DNA of 64,000 nt from Undibacterium sp. KW1 (GCF_009937955.1 NZ_AP018439.1:4774001-4838000), one strand, 5' to 3'. Counted from the stretch's first letter, positions 9,241-18,877 are shown. Made by a program: numbers and translations. Notes: a model not told the origin generated them from the letters alone.

Positions 9241-10140
9241 CTACTGCGCCGCGCCTGCCACATCCGCCAGCGGGAAGCGTAATGACGAGCGCAGTAGCTG
9301 GCTCATCGGCAGTTGCAGTTTGATGTTATGTGGCGGGATGGCTTGCATGAACCATTTGTCGTACATGCGGTAGATGTCGCCATCGAGCATGATGCGGCTG
9401 AGTTCCTGGTTCAGCAGGTGTTTGAAGGCGGCATCGTTTTTGCGGAAGATGATGGCATAGGGTTCGGTCGATAGCGAATCACCGACTACCTGAAAATCTG
9501 CCGGATGTGCAGCGGCAGCGCGCAGGCCGTAGAGCAGCACATCATCCATCGCAAAGGCGGCGGCCTTGCCTTGTGCAACCATGGCAAAACCTTCTGCATG
9601 GTCTTTGCTCTCGATCAGGTTCAAATTCAATGAGCGTACCTGGCCACGGTCTGCCAGGGTTTGCGCATTGGTCGTGCCCTTGGTGGTGACCACGGTCTTG
9701 CCGCGCAGGTCACCCCAGTTGCGTATGCCAGAATCGCTGCGCACCAGCATCTTTGCACCGGCGATGAAATAGGCGATGCTGAAATCAACTTGCTTGCGTC
9801 TTTCTGAGGTATTGGTGGTGGAGCCGCATTCAAGATCAGCCTGGCCATCAGCTATGGTTTGCAGACGGTTGGCCGGGGTCACGGGCAGGTATTTGACTTG
9901 CAGCGCGGGCAGCTTGAGTTCACGTTTGACGGCATCGACGATTTTGAGGCAGATATCCAGCGCATAACCAACCGGGCGCTGTTGCGCATCGAGATAAGAA
10001 AACGGAATCGACGATTCACGGTGCGCAATGATGATGGTTTTGCGTTCGCGGATAGTGCTCAGGGTGTCGCTGGCCATGGCTGATAATGGCAATAGCAGAA
10101 TGACGAAATGCAAAATAATCTTGGCCACAAAATACTCCAT
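9241..10140 (-). CDS. periplasmic amino-acid-binding protein (SBP family 3)
   Basis: Exported solute-binding protein of 299 aa resembling glutamate/aspartate ABC binding proteins. Signal peptide to LSAMASD; the type II periplasmic fold follows with the TIIIAHRESSIPFSYLD and GYALDICLKIVDAV entry motifs, DLECGSTTNTSERR and the RGKTVVTTKGTTNAQTL hinge region. No permease or ATPase gene adjoins, so it must dock elsewhere or act alone. It starts 8 bp after the racemase stop on the same strand, so the two are surely co-transcribed, linking it to acidic amino acids. ATG 10140 is preferred over the overlapping TTG 10143. Confidence 0.88.
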   Translation of the reverse strand: MEYFVAKIILHFVILLLPLSAMASDTLSTIRERKTIIIAHRESSIPFSYLDAQQRPVGYALDICLKIVDAVKRELKLPALQVKYLPVTPANRLQTIADGQADLECGSTTNTSERRKQVDFSIAYFIAGAKMLVRSDSGIRNWGDLRGKTVVTTKGTTNAQTLADRGQVRSLNLNLIESKDHAEGFAMVAQGKAAAFAMDDVLLYGLRAAAAHPADFQVVGDSLSTEPYAIIFRKNDAAFKHLLNQELSRIMLDGDIYRMYDKWFMQAIPPHNIKLQLPMSQLLRSSLRFPLADVAGAAQ

Positions 10141-10148
10141 CAAGGTAG

Positions 10149-11615
10149 TTACGCTGCCTCGGCCCGCTTGACACAGGCCTGAGCGAGTATCGTCGTAGGA
10201 TCAAGCAAGGCAACCGTCTTGCCAGCAATGACAAACGCCGAGTCTTGCTGCAAGACCAGCGGCAACTCGGTGCAACCGAGGATGACAACTGCCGCCCCCT
10301 GCTCCACCAGGTGTGCCAGCGCATCGAGCAAATCCTGCCGGGCGACACCACCGGTATGGCCCGCCTTGATGCCCAGCGGGCCGTAGATGGCGTTCATGAC
10401 CTTGTCTTGATGCACCGCGTCTGGAGTAATAAGTTCAAAGCCCTGCCCAACGGCGGCATCATGATAAACGCGGCTGGTGATCGTGCCAGACGTCGCCAGC
10501 AGGCCCACTTTGGCAGGCAAAGTGAAATGCGCACGGATGTAGCTGACCGTTTCTTCCAGCATGTTGACGATGGGGATGGACAGATGCGCCTGTATGCGCT
10601 TGACGTAGGCATGCGCGGTGTTGCAGGGGATGGCAATCAGCGCCGCCTCGTTTTCTTCCAGGCGTTTGCAGGCAGAATACAGGGCGATGGTGGGGTCTTC
10701 GCCATCGGCAATCAGGTTGGCGGTGCGGTCAGGTATTTTGGGGTTATGTTCGACCATGATCTTGATATGGTCCTGATCACGCGCGGCGTGGGTGTTGTGG
10801 ATGATCTTGTCCATGAAATCAACCGTGGCTGCTGGCCCTACGCCACCGACCACACCGATCTTGAAGCTGCGCGGTTGCGGTGCCTGCTCATTGCGCAGCG
10901 CATATTCGACATATACCTGGTTGGTATCAACGATGGGTATGCCACGGCTGCGCAGCAGGTCAGCCACAATGGCAACATCGGTGGCACCCGAGACAATTAC
11001 GTCAGCCCCGCGTGCCAGCAAATGCACGCATGCTTCATGCAGGCGATTGACGGCATCACCCTGCAGATTGCCGGCCTTGATACCCTGCTCGCCATAGATC
11101 GCCGACATGACGCAGCCGTCCTGCACGGCATCGTCAGGATACACGACCGTAATACCTGAACCTGCAAAGTATTGGTCAAACAGTTTCTTGTTTTTGACAT
11201 AGGTCGATGCCAGCACGCCAACCTTGCAACCAGCAGGGAACTCTTGCTGCAAATGGGCCAGCAAGGCATCCATGATATTGACGATAGGGGTGGCCAGCTC
11301 GCTTTGCAATTCCTTGATGAAGGTGTGGCTGATAAAGCAAGGCAGCAGCACGCGCTCTACCTTGCTTTTTTCGAACTGCTTGATCATGTCGAAAATGTAT
11401 AGTTTGCGCGCATTCAGGTTGGGGTTTTCACCGCCTGAGTTCTCATTGCCTTCAAACGGGTGTTGTTCAAAGAACAGCTCATAGCGCTCAGAAATGCTGT
11501 CGCGCGCCAGTGCGCGGGCGACTTTGAAATAGACATCCACACCTGCCAGCGTGCCCAGGCCACCGATGATGCCCAGCCGGGTTTTGTGTGTTTCTGGTTT
11601 GATGGTCATGTTCAT
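10149..11615 (-). CDS. tandem-domain aspartate/glutamate racemase family protein
   Basis: About 488 aa, twice the normal length for this PLP-independent racemase family, made of two racemase domains. Domain 1 (residues 12-245) starts with LGIIGGLGTLAG and domain 2 (250-488) with IGVVGGVGPAAT. Domain 2 has both catalytic cysteines: C331 in IPCNTAHAY and C448 in LGCTELPL. Domain 1 keeps C93 (LPCFISHTF) but has SGATD around residue 211 where the second Cys should be, so it probably cannot racemise. Co-transcribed with the downstream amino-acid-binding protein and divergent from a LysR gene, suggesting D-amino-acid uptake and interconversion. ATG at 11615 chosen; ATG 11609 is possible. Confidence 0.85.
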   Translation of the reverse strand: MNMTIKPETHKTRLGIIGGLGTLAGVDVYFKVARALARDSISERYELFFEQHPFEGNENSGGENPNLNARKLYIFDMIKQFEKSKVERVLLPCFISHTFIKELQSELATPIVNIMDALLAHLQQEFPAGCKVGVLASTYVKNKKLFDQYFAGSGITVVYPDDAVQDGCVMSAIYGEQGIKAGNLQGDAVNRLHEACVHLLARGADVIVSGATDVAIVADLLRSRGIPIVDTNQVYVEYALRNEQAPQPRSFKIGVVGGVGPAATVDFMDKIIHNTHAARDQDHIKIMVEHNPKIPDRTANLIADGEDPTIALYSACKRLEENEAALIAIPCNTAHAYVKRIQAHLSIPIVNMLEETVSYIRAHFTLPAKVGLLATSGTITSRVYHDAAVGQGFELITPDAVHQDKVMNAIYGPLGIKAGHTGGVARQDLLDALAHLVEQGAAVVILGCTELPLVLQQDSAFVIAGKTVALLDPTTILAQACVKRAEAA

Positions 11616-11797
11616 GGCAGGTCGATTTTCTTTTTTGGACGTACCAATAAAGATACCGGATAGCCAGAAAATGTTTATGCAAAATCGGTCTAGTTCTATG
11701 CCGATACTACATAGATGGTTTTTTGTACCGCGCACGGAGCTACAATGGCAGTCATCAAAGTGCTTGGGGAAGCGCTGGGGGACGCATTGGGAACGAT
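11616..11797. promoter_or_regulatory. divergent promoter region, racemase / LysR
   Basis: This 182-bp space separates the divergent racemase-binding protein operon and the LysR gene. LysR regulators usually bind such spacers; I see no operator clear enough to place. Confidence 0.45.
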
Positions 11798-12703
11798 ATG
11801 GACATCAAATGGCTGGAAGATTTTTTGAGCCTGGCGCAGACACGCAATTTTTCTCGTGCGGCAGACGACAGGCATGTGACCCAGTCCGCCCTGAGCCGCC
11901 GCATCCGCAGCCTGGAAGCCTGGGTAGGTGCCGACCTGGTGGACCGCAGCACTTACCCCCTGGTGCTGACACCAGCCGGTAAAATCTTCAGTGCCTCGGC
12001 AGAAGAGGCGATGCGCCTGTTGAACGATACGCGGGCACAACTGCGTGTGCGCGGGCCGGATGAAAACCTGCTGCGCATCTCTGCAGGCCACACACTGTCG
12101 CTGAATTTTTTTCCCATGTGGTTAAAGAGCGTGCGCTCGCAAGTGGGCGAAATCCACGCCAGCATCCTGCCTGCAAATGTGCATGATTCTGTGCTGTCCC
12201 TCGTCGAAGGCAATTGTGACCTGCTGCTGTCCTACTACCATGCCGACCTGCCGGTGGAACTTGATGCCCTGCGTTATGAATATGTGAGCCTGGGTACCGA
12301 GGTCGTCTTGCCAGTATCCGTGCCCAGCCGCAAGGGCACGGCCCTGTACAGCCTGCCCGGCAGCAAAGCCAAACCCATTCCCCGCCTCAACAACATCAAG
12401 GCATCCTTCTTTGGCCGGGTGGTAGAGCGCGTACTGGCCCGCTCAGACCAGCCCTGCTATTTTGTGAATGCCTACGAGAGCGACATGGCCGAACTATTAA
12501 AACGCATGGCCCTCGAAGGCCACGGCCTGGCCTGGCTACCCCAGAGCAGCATCGCCAATGAACTGGCAGAAGGCAAACTCGTACGCGCTGGCGGTGAGCA
12601 GTGGGCTATGGAGATGGACATACGGCTGTACCGGGCGGTGGATAACAAGAATCCGGTGTTGCTGAAGTTGTGGGGGGCGCTGGGTGGGCGTCAGGGGGAG
12701 TAA
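11798..12703 (+). CDS. LysR-family transcriptional regulator
   Basis: About 301 aa. N-terminal winged helix-turn-helix is classical (WLEDFLSLAQTRNFSRAA, then QSALSRRIRSLEAWVG), followed by an effector-binding domain of the substrate-binding fold. The ATG at 11798 is chosen because MDIKWLEDFL is the usual LysR beginning; the longer upstream reading has no family support. Divergent to the racemase/binding-protein operon, which it most likely controls in response to an amino acid. Confidence 0.9.
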   Translation: MDIKWLEDFLSLAQTRNFSRAADDRHVTQSALSRRIRSLEAWVGADLVDRSTYPLVLTPAGKIFSASAEEAMRLLNDTRAQLRVRGPDENLLRISAGHTLSLNFFPMWLKSVRSQVGEIHASILPANVHDSVLSLVEGNCDLLLSYYHADLPVELDALRYEYVSLGTEVVLPVSVPSRKGTALYSLPGSKAKPIPRLNNIKASFFGRVVERVLARSDQPCYFVNAYESDMAELLKRMALEGHGLAWLPQSSIANELAEGKLVRAGGEQWAMEMDIRLYRAVDNKNPVLLKLWGALGGRQGE

Positions 12704-12754
12704 CGAATTTGTCGATGTCTCCTGTATCACGGTAATGCTCGCAACCGGATAAGC

Positions 12755-12785
12755 GTAGGTGCGATTAGCGCAAGCGTAATCGTAC
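12755..12785. repeat. repeat A single arm
   Basis: GTAGGTGCGATTAGCGCAAG followed by CGTAATCGTAC. It lies between two convergent genes and could act as a bidirectional transcription end. Confidence 0.75.
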
Positions 12786-12795
12786 AACTACCAAA

Positions 12796-13641
12796 TCACG
12801 ATTTCGTCTCACATTGGGATTGAAGGATAACAAAGGGACCATCTCTTTTGGCCTGATCTCGTAGATCATTCAATCTTGTTTCCAACCGCCCGGCTTCTAC
12901 GCAACCAATAACGACAAATCCAAATGACTTTCCAAATAAGACTTGCAGCATAAAACTATTTTTGTCAGATGAGATTGAAAGCTTAATTTCAAATTGATCG
13001 TCTAAGTATTTCCCTGAACGTACAATTGGAGGAACTTCTCCATCAATAGATTTAAAAATATCAGAAACAATATAATTTCCATGCAAAAAAATTTGCGCAT
13101 TGGTAAACCAGTTCATCAGAAGACAACCATCCAAAGGAAACGCCTTGCCAACGTATTGATAATAAACTCCTTTTACTAATTTTGATGCCAGCACAGCGAC
13201 TGCCTTATGGAAAACATCTGGCAACTTCATTGCAGCAATATCTTGATGTGCCTGACCAGAAACTGGATTAATACCCAACCTCTTGTTTAAGTTACGTTCT
13301 TCCAAAGCTGTTGGTTTCATATTCTGAATAAGGTTTGGGTATTGCCGGTTTGCACTTTTAACTAAACCACTAAGTGCACCATCCTGATCTCCCTGGCCAT
13401 CGTTTTGACCTATACGCGCTAGTACAGCTATTAACAAATCATCGTTTGTAGAACCATGATTGCATTCAGCGCATGAAGGAAACTCGAACCCCTCTGGCCA
13501 TTTACGTCCTTGAAACATAGCGCGTGGAGGACAATGCTCTACTGTTGTGGCTTTTTCCACTCCGCCGCAAAATATGCATAACGGATTTTCTTGTAGAAAA
13601 CTCTTGCGGCGGCGCGTTGCGGATCCCATGCATTTCTCCAT
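12796..13641 (-). CDS. HNH-nuclease-like zinc-binding protein
   Basis: About 281 aa. N-terminal CxxC knuckle (LCIFCGG), VEHCPPRAMF and a second knuckle CAECNHGSTNDD match an HNH/zinc-finger endonuclease layout in which His and Asn build the catalytic site. The rest of the protein (residues 90-280) is unrecognised. The gene is clearly AT-richer than its neighbours and uses more A/T-ending codons, suggesting horizontal acquisition. An in-frame GTG at 13656 could be the start. Solitary HNH proteins may be defence or mobile-element enzymes; that is speculation. Confidence 0.6.
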   Translation of the reverse strand: MEKCMGSATRRRKSFLQENPLCIFCGGVEKATTVEHCPPRAMFQGRKWPEGFEFPSCAECNHGSTNDDLLIAVLARIGQNDGQGDQDGALSGLVKSANRQYPNLIQNMKPTALEERNLNKRLGINPVSGQAHQDIAAMKLPDVFHKAVAVLASKLVKGVYYQYVGKAFPLDGCLLMNWFTNAQIFLHGNYIVSDIFKSIDGEVPPIVRSGKYLDDQFEIKLSISSDKNSFMLQVLFGKSFGFVVIGCVEAGRLETRLNDLRDQAKRDGPFVILQSQCETKS

Positions 13642-13962
13642 TTTTTGTGTCACCACGCGATAAATTTACACTAGCTTGCAATTGTCAACCACCACTAGTT
13701 TTTCTACCGCGCAACGTAATTGCACACATCCTCAGCTTCACTTTGCCTGAACCGAATTTGCACAGATGGACCCCAGCCTGCGCTTGGATGACCTGAATAT
13801 CTATACTTGGGCGCTACGTACTTTGCTTCGGTAAGGATCAAAGAGCAATGTCAGGTTAACTCTCCTGACCGTAAGGCGCCTTGTAAGATACCGGATATTG
13901 AGCCCACGTAGATACGATTACCTAGCGTAATCGTACGCATGCCGCATGCAATGTGAATCACC
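13642..13962. other. intergenic region with two repeat types
   Basis: No gene seen. Holds an F-type repeat (13763-13800, CAGCCTGCGCTTGGATGACC type, also near 60.25 and 63.33 kb) and a degenerate A arm at 13908-13941. AT-rich DNA upstream of the HNH-like gene may hold its promoter. Confidence 0.6.
13908..13941. repeat. repeat A single arm, degenerate
   Basis: GTAGATACGATTACCTAGCG then TAATCGTACGCATG; the central loop has changed but the palindromic ends persist. Confidence 0.7.
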
Positions 13963-14262
13963 TTAGCGCTCTCCCCACATCATAAGGGCAGCTCCCACAA
14001 TCACCAATGCCCAGCTCATCAATTCGGTTTTTCTCATTGATGAGACACACTCTTTCACCTCCTCTGGTTCGCGCTCAAAAACCAAAGTTAATTTCCTGAT
14101 TGAGCTTTTCCAGAAAAGATATTCGAAAGTGCCATGGCGATACAATCGGTCTGCGTACTGCACGGAAGCATGCATGATATCTGGATGGTAACGTCGTGCC
14201 CGCAACTCAGTCACCCATCCGCAAATCACCCCCAATATAAACAAGGTAAATCCATATGGCAT
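13963..14262 (-). CDS. small membrane protein, 99 aa
   Basis: Two membrane helices, one near the N-terminus (GFTLFILGVICGW) and one at the C-terminus (LMSWALVIVGAALMMW), flank a charged central region, a hairpin topology. Not recognised. ATG at 14262; a GTG at 14292 would add ten basic residues. Confidence 0.5.
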   Translation of the reverse strand: MPYGFTLFILGVICGWVTELRARRYHPDIMHASVQYADRLYRHGTFEYLFWKSSIRKLTLVFEREPEEVKECVSSMRKTELMSWALVIVGAALMMWGER

Positions 14263-14614
14263 GTTAGTCTGCTTTCTCTGTTTTTTCTGCACTCGCGTTT
14301 ATCTTGCATGGCCGTGCAGACATTATAAACCCGTCTACTTTTTACTGAAGGCTGCCTGCGAATAAAGGGGGGCGGTAGTTACACACCTGCGTCCCGTCGT
14401 CACAGTTCCGGGAGCAATCGCAAGGCGCAAGCCAGTACGTGGCGATTAGGTTCAATCTTCATCCACTTTAGCGCAACTTATTCCAAACAATGTAATAAGT
14501 GTAACTAAGTTAAATTTTTATTAATATATTTGATGTTAATGTTATATTTTTATTGCAATCTGGAAAGTCTTATTTTGTCAATCAGGTCAATTTATCACTC
14601 GAAAAGGAAATGCC
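14263..14614. other. intergenic, AT-rich 3' part
   Basis: Nothing gene-like. From about 14490 the DNA is strikingly AT-rich and probably carries the promoter of the secreted protein that follows, but I cannot pin a -35/-10 pair. Confidence 0.4.
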
Positions 14615-15544
14615 ATGACTTCAACAGTACATCAACTCACCAAGGGTTCTGAAGCGAAGTTCAAGAAAACAGACCGCAAGCGCTACTTTGCCCCGGCTCT
14701 GCTGGCACTTTGTGCCAATCTGTTTTTGCTGCCCCAGGCAAGTGCAGATCAAACCATCTCGGCGATGGCTGGCCCTTGGCCAATCACCATCAGGACTTGC
14801 TCTTACGATGCCGGTGCCGTCTGTTCACTGACATGGAGAGGTAAGGAATTCATCAACGACTATGATCATGGCCGGCAACTGCAATCCGCTTCATCGTTTG
14901 ACAATTTAGGGGAAAGTTTTAATCCAACCGAAGCTGGCGCAGCGGTACCGTATAACGGCGTCAATCCAAGCGCGAGCAGCAGTATCCTGCAAGGAGAATG
15001 GGCAACCAGCAATGTGCTGGCGACACAGACCAGGATGGCATTCTGGTATCCGGTAGGAGGGAACCAGGTTTCCAATCATATTCTCAACAAGCGGATCACC
15101 ATTGGTCTGCCCAACATGCCGCATGTGATTGAGTATCTGACGCAATTTACCATCCCGAGTAATGAAACACATTCTTTCGGCGTATTTGAGGCCCTGACAG
15201 GTTATATGCCGCCAGAGTTTTCCAAGTTCTATACATTCGATGTCAGGAACAACGCCGTCATGGAAGCCCCGCTAAGCGATGGGCCTGGTGAGCAAAATCT
15301 GCCCGTCATTTTTTCTACGCCAGATGGTGGATGGGCAATGGGGATTTATTCGCCAGAAGCGCCACAACCTACGTTCGCAGGCCTTGGCTATGGTCGCTTC
15401 AGGTTTCCAGATACGGTGAAATGGAATAATGTATTTCGCATCTACAATCCATCTGGCACCTATCACTTCAGGTCTTATGTCATTGTAGGGTCACTGGAAA
15501 ACGTGAAAGTTTCAATGACGCAGTTGTATAACTACGTGCATTGA
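14615..15544 (+). CDS. secreted protein of unknown function, possibly mutarotase-like fold
   Basis: 309 aa. A charged N-terminal lead (about 24 residues) precedes a hydrophobic core ending ASADQ, so the signal peptide is unusually long or the true start is further in. GGAAA precedes ATG 14615. The mature part begins GPWPITIRTCSYDAGAV, then LTWRGKEFINDYDHGRQLQ, recalling the opening strands and GRQ segment of aldose-epimerase-like beta-sandwich proteins; catalytic residues are not evident. No partner genes. Confidence 0.55.
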   Translation: MTSTVHQLTKGSEAKFKKTDRKRYFAPALLALCANLFLLPQASADQTISAMAGPWPITIRTCSYDAGAVCSLTWRGKEFINDYDHGRQLQSASSFDNLGESFNPTEAGAAVPYNGVNPSASSSILQGEWATSNVLATQTRMAFWYPVGGNQVSNHILNKRITIGLPNMPHVIEYLTQFTIPSNETHSFGVFEALTGYMPPEFSKFYTFDVRNNAVMEAPLSDGPGEQNLPVIFSTPDGGWAMGIYSPEAPQPTFAGLGYGRFRFPDTVKWNNVFRIYNPSGTYHFRSYVIVGSLENVKVSMTQLYNYVH

Positions 15545-15931
15545 GATTTGCCGTAGATTCCCATTTATCATCAGGTAGTGATGCGGGCATCCGGAACGCT
15601 GCAATGCACCGGGTGCCTGGCTACCAGAGACAATCAGCCTCTTCGGGCCTGCCCGCATTACAGGGTATAAATGGTACGCACGGCGCGCCCTGCTCTTCCG
15701 GCGTGAAAACCGTACTTCCTTACACCTGAAAATTATTTTCCACCGCCACCACTACTCCTGTAGCAAACCCTGCCATTTCCCCCCACATGCCGCCACCGCA
15801 TCAAAGTATGCGTAATCAGAATAAGTAGGCCGTCTTAATTATCTACACTGCGTTGCGAAGTGTATTCATCTGCCTTTCATGGCCGGTGCCATACATGCAA
15901 ACCAAACCCACCCAACCACCAGGAGTTTATT
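15545..15931. other. intergenic region upstream of aspartase
   Basis: Contains a degenerate half of repeat B near 15672-15692 (GTACGCACGGCGCGCCCTG). No gene is supported; short frames here lack any family signal. The aspartase promoter should lie in the right part. Confidence 0.45.
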
Positions 15932-17365
15932 TTGTCCATACCAGCGACCAGGATAGAGCACGATTTGCTCGGCGACCGTGCCGTACCGGCAGATGCTTAT
16001 TACGGCGTGCACACCTTGCGCGCGATTGAAAACTTCCCGATTACGGGCACGCCCATCTCCAGCTACCCAGAGCTGGTGGCGGCGCTGGCGAGTGTCAAGC
16101 AGGCGGCGGTGGTCGCTAATCGCGGCCTTGGCTTGGTCAGTGATGAACATGCCAAAGCGATTATCAATGCTTGCGAAAAAATTCGCCAGGGTGGCTTTCG
16201 TGCGCATTTTGTAGTCGATGTGATACAGGGTGGCGCGGGTACTTCTACCAATATGAATGCAAATGAAGTCATCACCAATATCGCGCTCGAAGAGCTGGGT
16301 TATGCGCGCGGCAGCTACAATATCTTGCATCCGAATGAGCAGGTCAACCTGAGCCAGAGTACCAATGACGTTTATCCCACGGCCTTGCGGATTGCAGCTT
16401 ACCAGGGCATCTTGCGTCTTGTGAGTGCGATGGAGGTATTGAAAACATCTTTTCATAACAAGGCGCTGGAATTCAAGGATGTGCTGAAGATGGGCCGCAC
16501 GCAATTGCAGGATGCGGTGCCGATGACGCTGGGCCAGGAGTTCAGCACTTATGCAGTCATGATAGACGAAGACCAGGAACGCCTGCGCGAAGCGGCCAAG
16601 CTGATGTGCGAGATCAACCTCGGTGCAACGGCGATAGGCACGGGCATCAATACCCACCCTGATTATGCGCGCCTGGCCTGCCAGGCTTTGCAGGACATCA
16701 CTGGCATACCGGTCAGCACTTCACCCAACCTCGTTGAGGCAACGCAGGATGTAGGTTCGTTTGTGCAGTTGTCGGGCGTGTTGAAACGTGTTGCCGTCAA
16801 GCTGTCGAAGATGTGCAATGACTTGCGGCTGTTGTCCAGCGGCCCGCGTGCGGGTTTTGGTGAAATCAATCTACCTGCGGTGCAGGCTGGGTCCAGCATC
16901 ATGCCGGGCAAGGTCAACCCTGTGATACCTGAAGTGGTGAACCAGATTGCCTTTGAAGTGATCGGCAATGATGTCACCATCAGCTTTGCGGCAGAGGCTG
17001 GGCAATTGCAGTTGAATGCCTTTGAACCCATCATCGCGCACAGCCTGTTCAAGAGTGTGTCGCACCTCAGTAATGGCTGCATGGTGCTGGCAGAACGCTG
17101 TGTCGATGGCATCACCGCCAACCATGAACGCCTGCGCGAAATCGTCGAAAACTCCATAGGCATCGTCACTGCCCTCAACCCTTACATAGGTTACAGCGCC
17201 GCCACCGAAGTCGCGCAACAAGCCCTGCTGAGTGGCAAGAGCGTGTATAGCCTGGTGCTGGAAAAGAAACTGCTGACTGAAGTGCAGCTGAAAGAAATCC
17301 TGCAACCGCAAAGGCTGACGATGCCACGCCAGGTGGAAATAAGCGAAGCGCTGATGACGAAATAA
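15932..17365 (+). CDS. aspA: aspartate ammonia-lyase (aspartase)
   Basis: Converts L-aspartate to fumarate plus ammonia in the cytosol. 477 aa, the normal length. A TTG start at 15932 is preferred because AGGAG lies 6 nt upstream and the protein then begins SIPATRIEHDLLG as in family members; an upstream ATG would add 24 unsupported residues. The superfamily signature GSSIMPGKVNP with its catalytic Ser is intact, as are TNMNANEV and the TQLQDAVPMTLGQEF segment. A dicarboxylate/amino-acid symporter follows 51 bp later, a typical aspartate-use pairing. Confidence 0.93.
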   Translation: MSIPATRIEHDLLGDRAVPADAYYGVHTLRAIENFPITGTPISSYPELVAALASVKQAAVVANRGLGLVSDEHAKAIINACEKIRQGGFRAHFVVDVIQGGAGTSTNMNANEVITNIALEELGYARGSYNILHPNEQVNLSQSTNDVYPTALRIAAYQGILRLVSAMEVLKTSFHNKALEFKDVLKMGRTQLQDAVPMTLGQEFSTYAVMIDEDQERLREAAKLMCEINLGATAIGTGINTHPDYARLACQALQDITGIPVSTSPNLVEATQDVGSFVQLSGVLKRVAVKLSKMCNDLRLLSSGPRAGFGEINLPAVQAGSSIMPGKVNPVIPEVVNQIAFEVIGNDVTISFAAEAGQLQLNAFEPIIAHSLFKSVSHLSNGCMVLAERCVDGITANHERLREIVENSIGIVTALNPYIGYSAATEVAQQALLSGKSVYSLVLEKKLLTEVQLKEILQPQRLTMPRQVEISEALMTK

Positions 17366-17416
17366 GGCGCAACCGCAACCAAAAAAATTTGAGCAAACAA
17401 ACCTGAGGAGACACAA

Positions 17417-18718
17417 ATGAAAAAAAACAGACTAACCACATGGATCATCACCGGCATGGTGCTGGGGCTGATCACTGGCTATATCTGCCACCGCTATGCG
17501 GCAGATGCCGCGCAGGCCAAGACCATTGCCGGTTACTTCAGCATCGTCACCGACATCTTTTTACGCCTGATCAAGATGATCATTGCACCGCTGGTGTTCA
17601 CCACTCTGGTAGCGGGCATGGCGCATAGCGAGCCGGGCTCGATAGGCCGGGTGGGCTTGAAGGCGATGAGCTGGTTCATTACCGCATCTTTGATTTCGCT
17701 GGCGATAGGCCTGCTGTTCTCTAACCTGTTTGAACCTGGCCGTTCGCTGGCGCTGGCTTTGCCAGATGTGAATGCGAGCACCAAGCTGGCGACTGGCTCG
17801 CTGAACCTCAAGGATTTTTTGACGCATGTATTCCCGCGCAGTTTCTTTGAGGCGATGGGCAATAACGAGATTTTGCAGATCCTGGTGTTCTCCATCTTCT
17901 TTGGTTTTGCCCTGTCTTCACTCAAAGGCAATGGCCCGCGTGTGTTGGTCAGTGCGATAGAAGAAACCGCCAACACCATGCTGAAGATCACAGACTATGT
18001 CATGCGCTTTGCGCCGATAGGCGTGTTCGCTGCCGTGGCTGCGGCAATCACCGTGCAAGGGCTGGAAGTGGTGCTCACGTATGGCAAGTTCCTCGGCAGC
18101 TTCTTCCTGGCGCTGGCCTTGTTGTGGGTGATTTTGATTGCAGTAGGTTTTCTGTTCCTCGGGCGCGAGGTATTCCGCCTGATGGGCCTGATCAAGGAAC
18201 CGATGATCATTGCCTTTTCTACCGCCAGCAGTGAAGCGTCTTATCCCAAGACCATAGAGCAACTTGAAAAGTTCGGCGTCAGCAGCAAGATCACCGGCTT
18301 TGTGCTGCCATTGGGTTATTCCTTCAATCTCGATGGTTCCATGGTGTATCAGGCCTTTGCCGTAATGTTCATCGCCCAGGCGTATGGCATAGAGATGAGC
18401 CTGTCGCAGCAGATCACCATCCTGCTGGTGCTGATGGTATCGAGCAAGGGCATGGCTGGTGTATCCCGCGCATCACTCGTGGTAGTGGCGGCAGTGCTGC
18501 CCATGTTCAACCTGCCAGAAGCTGGCCTCTTGCTGATCATGGGCGTAGATCAGTTCCTCGACATGGGGCGCACTGCCACCAATGTACTGGGCAACAGCAT
18601 TGCCACCTCAGTGGTGGCGAAATGGGAAGAAGGCAAGGAGCCCGTTGCCAGTGGTGTGCCGGCGAATGAGGCTTATGAGGAGCATGAACCAGTGTTGGCG
18701 AGGGCGGCGAATAGTTAA
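17417..18718 (+). CDS. dicarboxylate/amino acid:cation symporter (DAACS family)
   Basis: Inner-membrane Na+ or H+ coupled importer of 433 aa related to GltP and DctA. GGAGA precedes the ATG. Eight helices plus two hairpin loops; diagnostic segments are SSKGMAGVSRASLV (serine-rich HP2 area), GYSFNLDGSMVYQAF and DQFLDMGRTATNVLGNSIA. Lying directly behind aspA, it most likely imports aspartate, glutamate, fumarate or succinate. Choice between amino acid and dicarboxylate cannot be made from sequence alone. Confidence 0.9.
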   Translation: MKKNRLTTWIITGMVLGLITGYICHRYAADAAQAKTIAGYFSIVTDIFLRLIKMIIAPLVFTTLVAGMAHSEPGSIGRVGLKAMSWFITASLISLAIGLLFSNLFEPGRSLALALPDVNASTKLATGSLNLKDFLTHVFPRSFFEAMGNNEILQILVFSIFFGFALSSLKGNGPRVLVSAIEETANTMLKITDYVMRFAPIGVFAAVAAAITVQGLEVVLTYGKFLGSFFLALALLWVILIAVGFLFLGREVFRLMGLIKEPMIIAFSTASSEASYPKTIEQLEKFGVSSKITGFVLPLGYSFNLDGSMVYQAFAVMFIAQAYGIEMSLSQQITILLVLMVSSKGMAGVSRASLVVVAAVLPMFNLPEAGLLLIMGVDQFLDMGRTATNVLGNSIATSVVAKWEEGKEPVASGVPANEAYEEHEPVLARAANS

Positions 18719-18778
18719 GGTAGCGAAATATTGGTTGTGCTTGCAGGGATGGCGCGCGTGAGTGTGCTGTCCTTTTTT

Positions 18779-18798
18779 TAGGGTGCGCCGTGCGCACC
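18779..18798. repeat. repeat B single arm
   Basis: TAGGGTGCGCCGTGCGCACC preceded by a T-run (18772-18779). No partner arm; it follows the symporter gene by about 60 bp. Confidence 0.75.
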
Positions 18799-18877
18799 TT
18801 TGAATCAGGATCAAAACATGGAAATGAAAATTTCGCTTGAGATATACTAAATTTTTAAAAATCACGCGACATGCGAC

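Noticed and set aside
10245..11159. 304-codon plus-strand frame inside the racemase gene
   Set aside because: Complement of a well-supported enzyme; no family resemblance.
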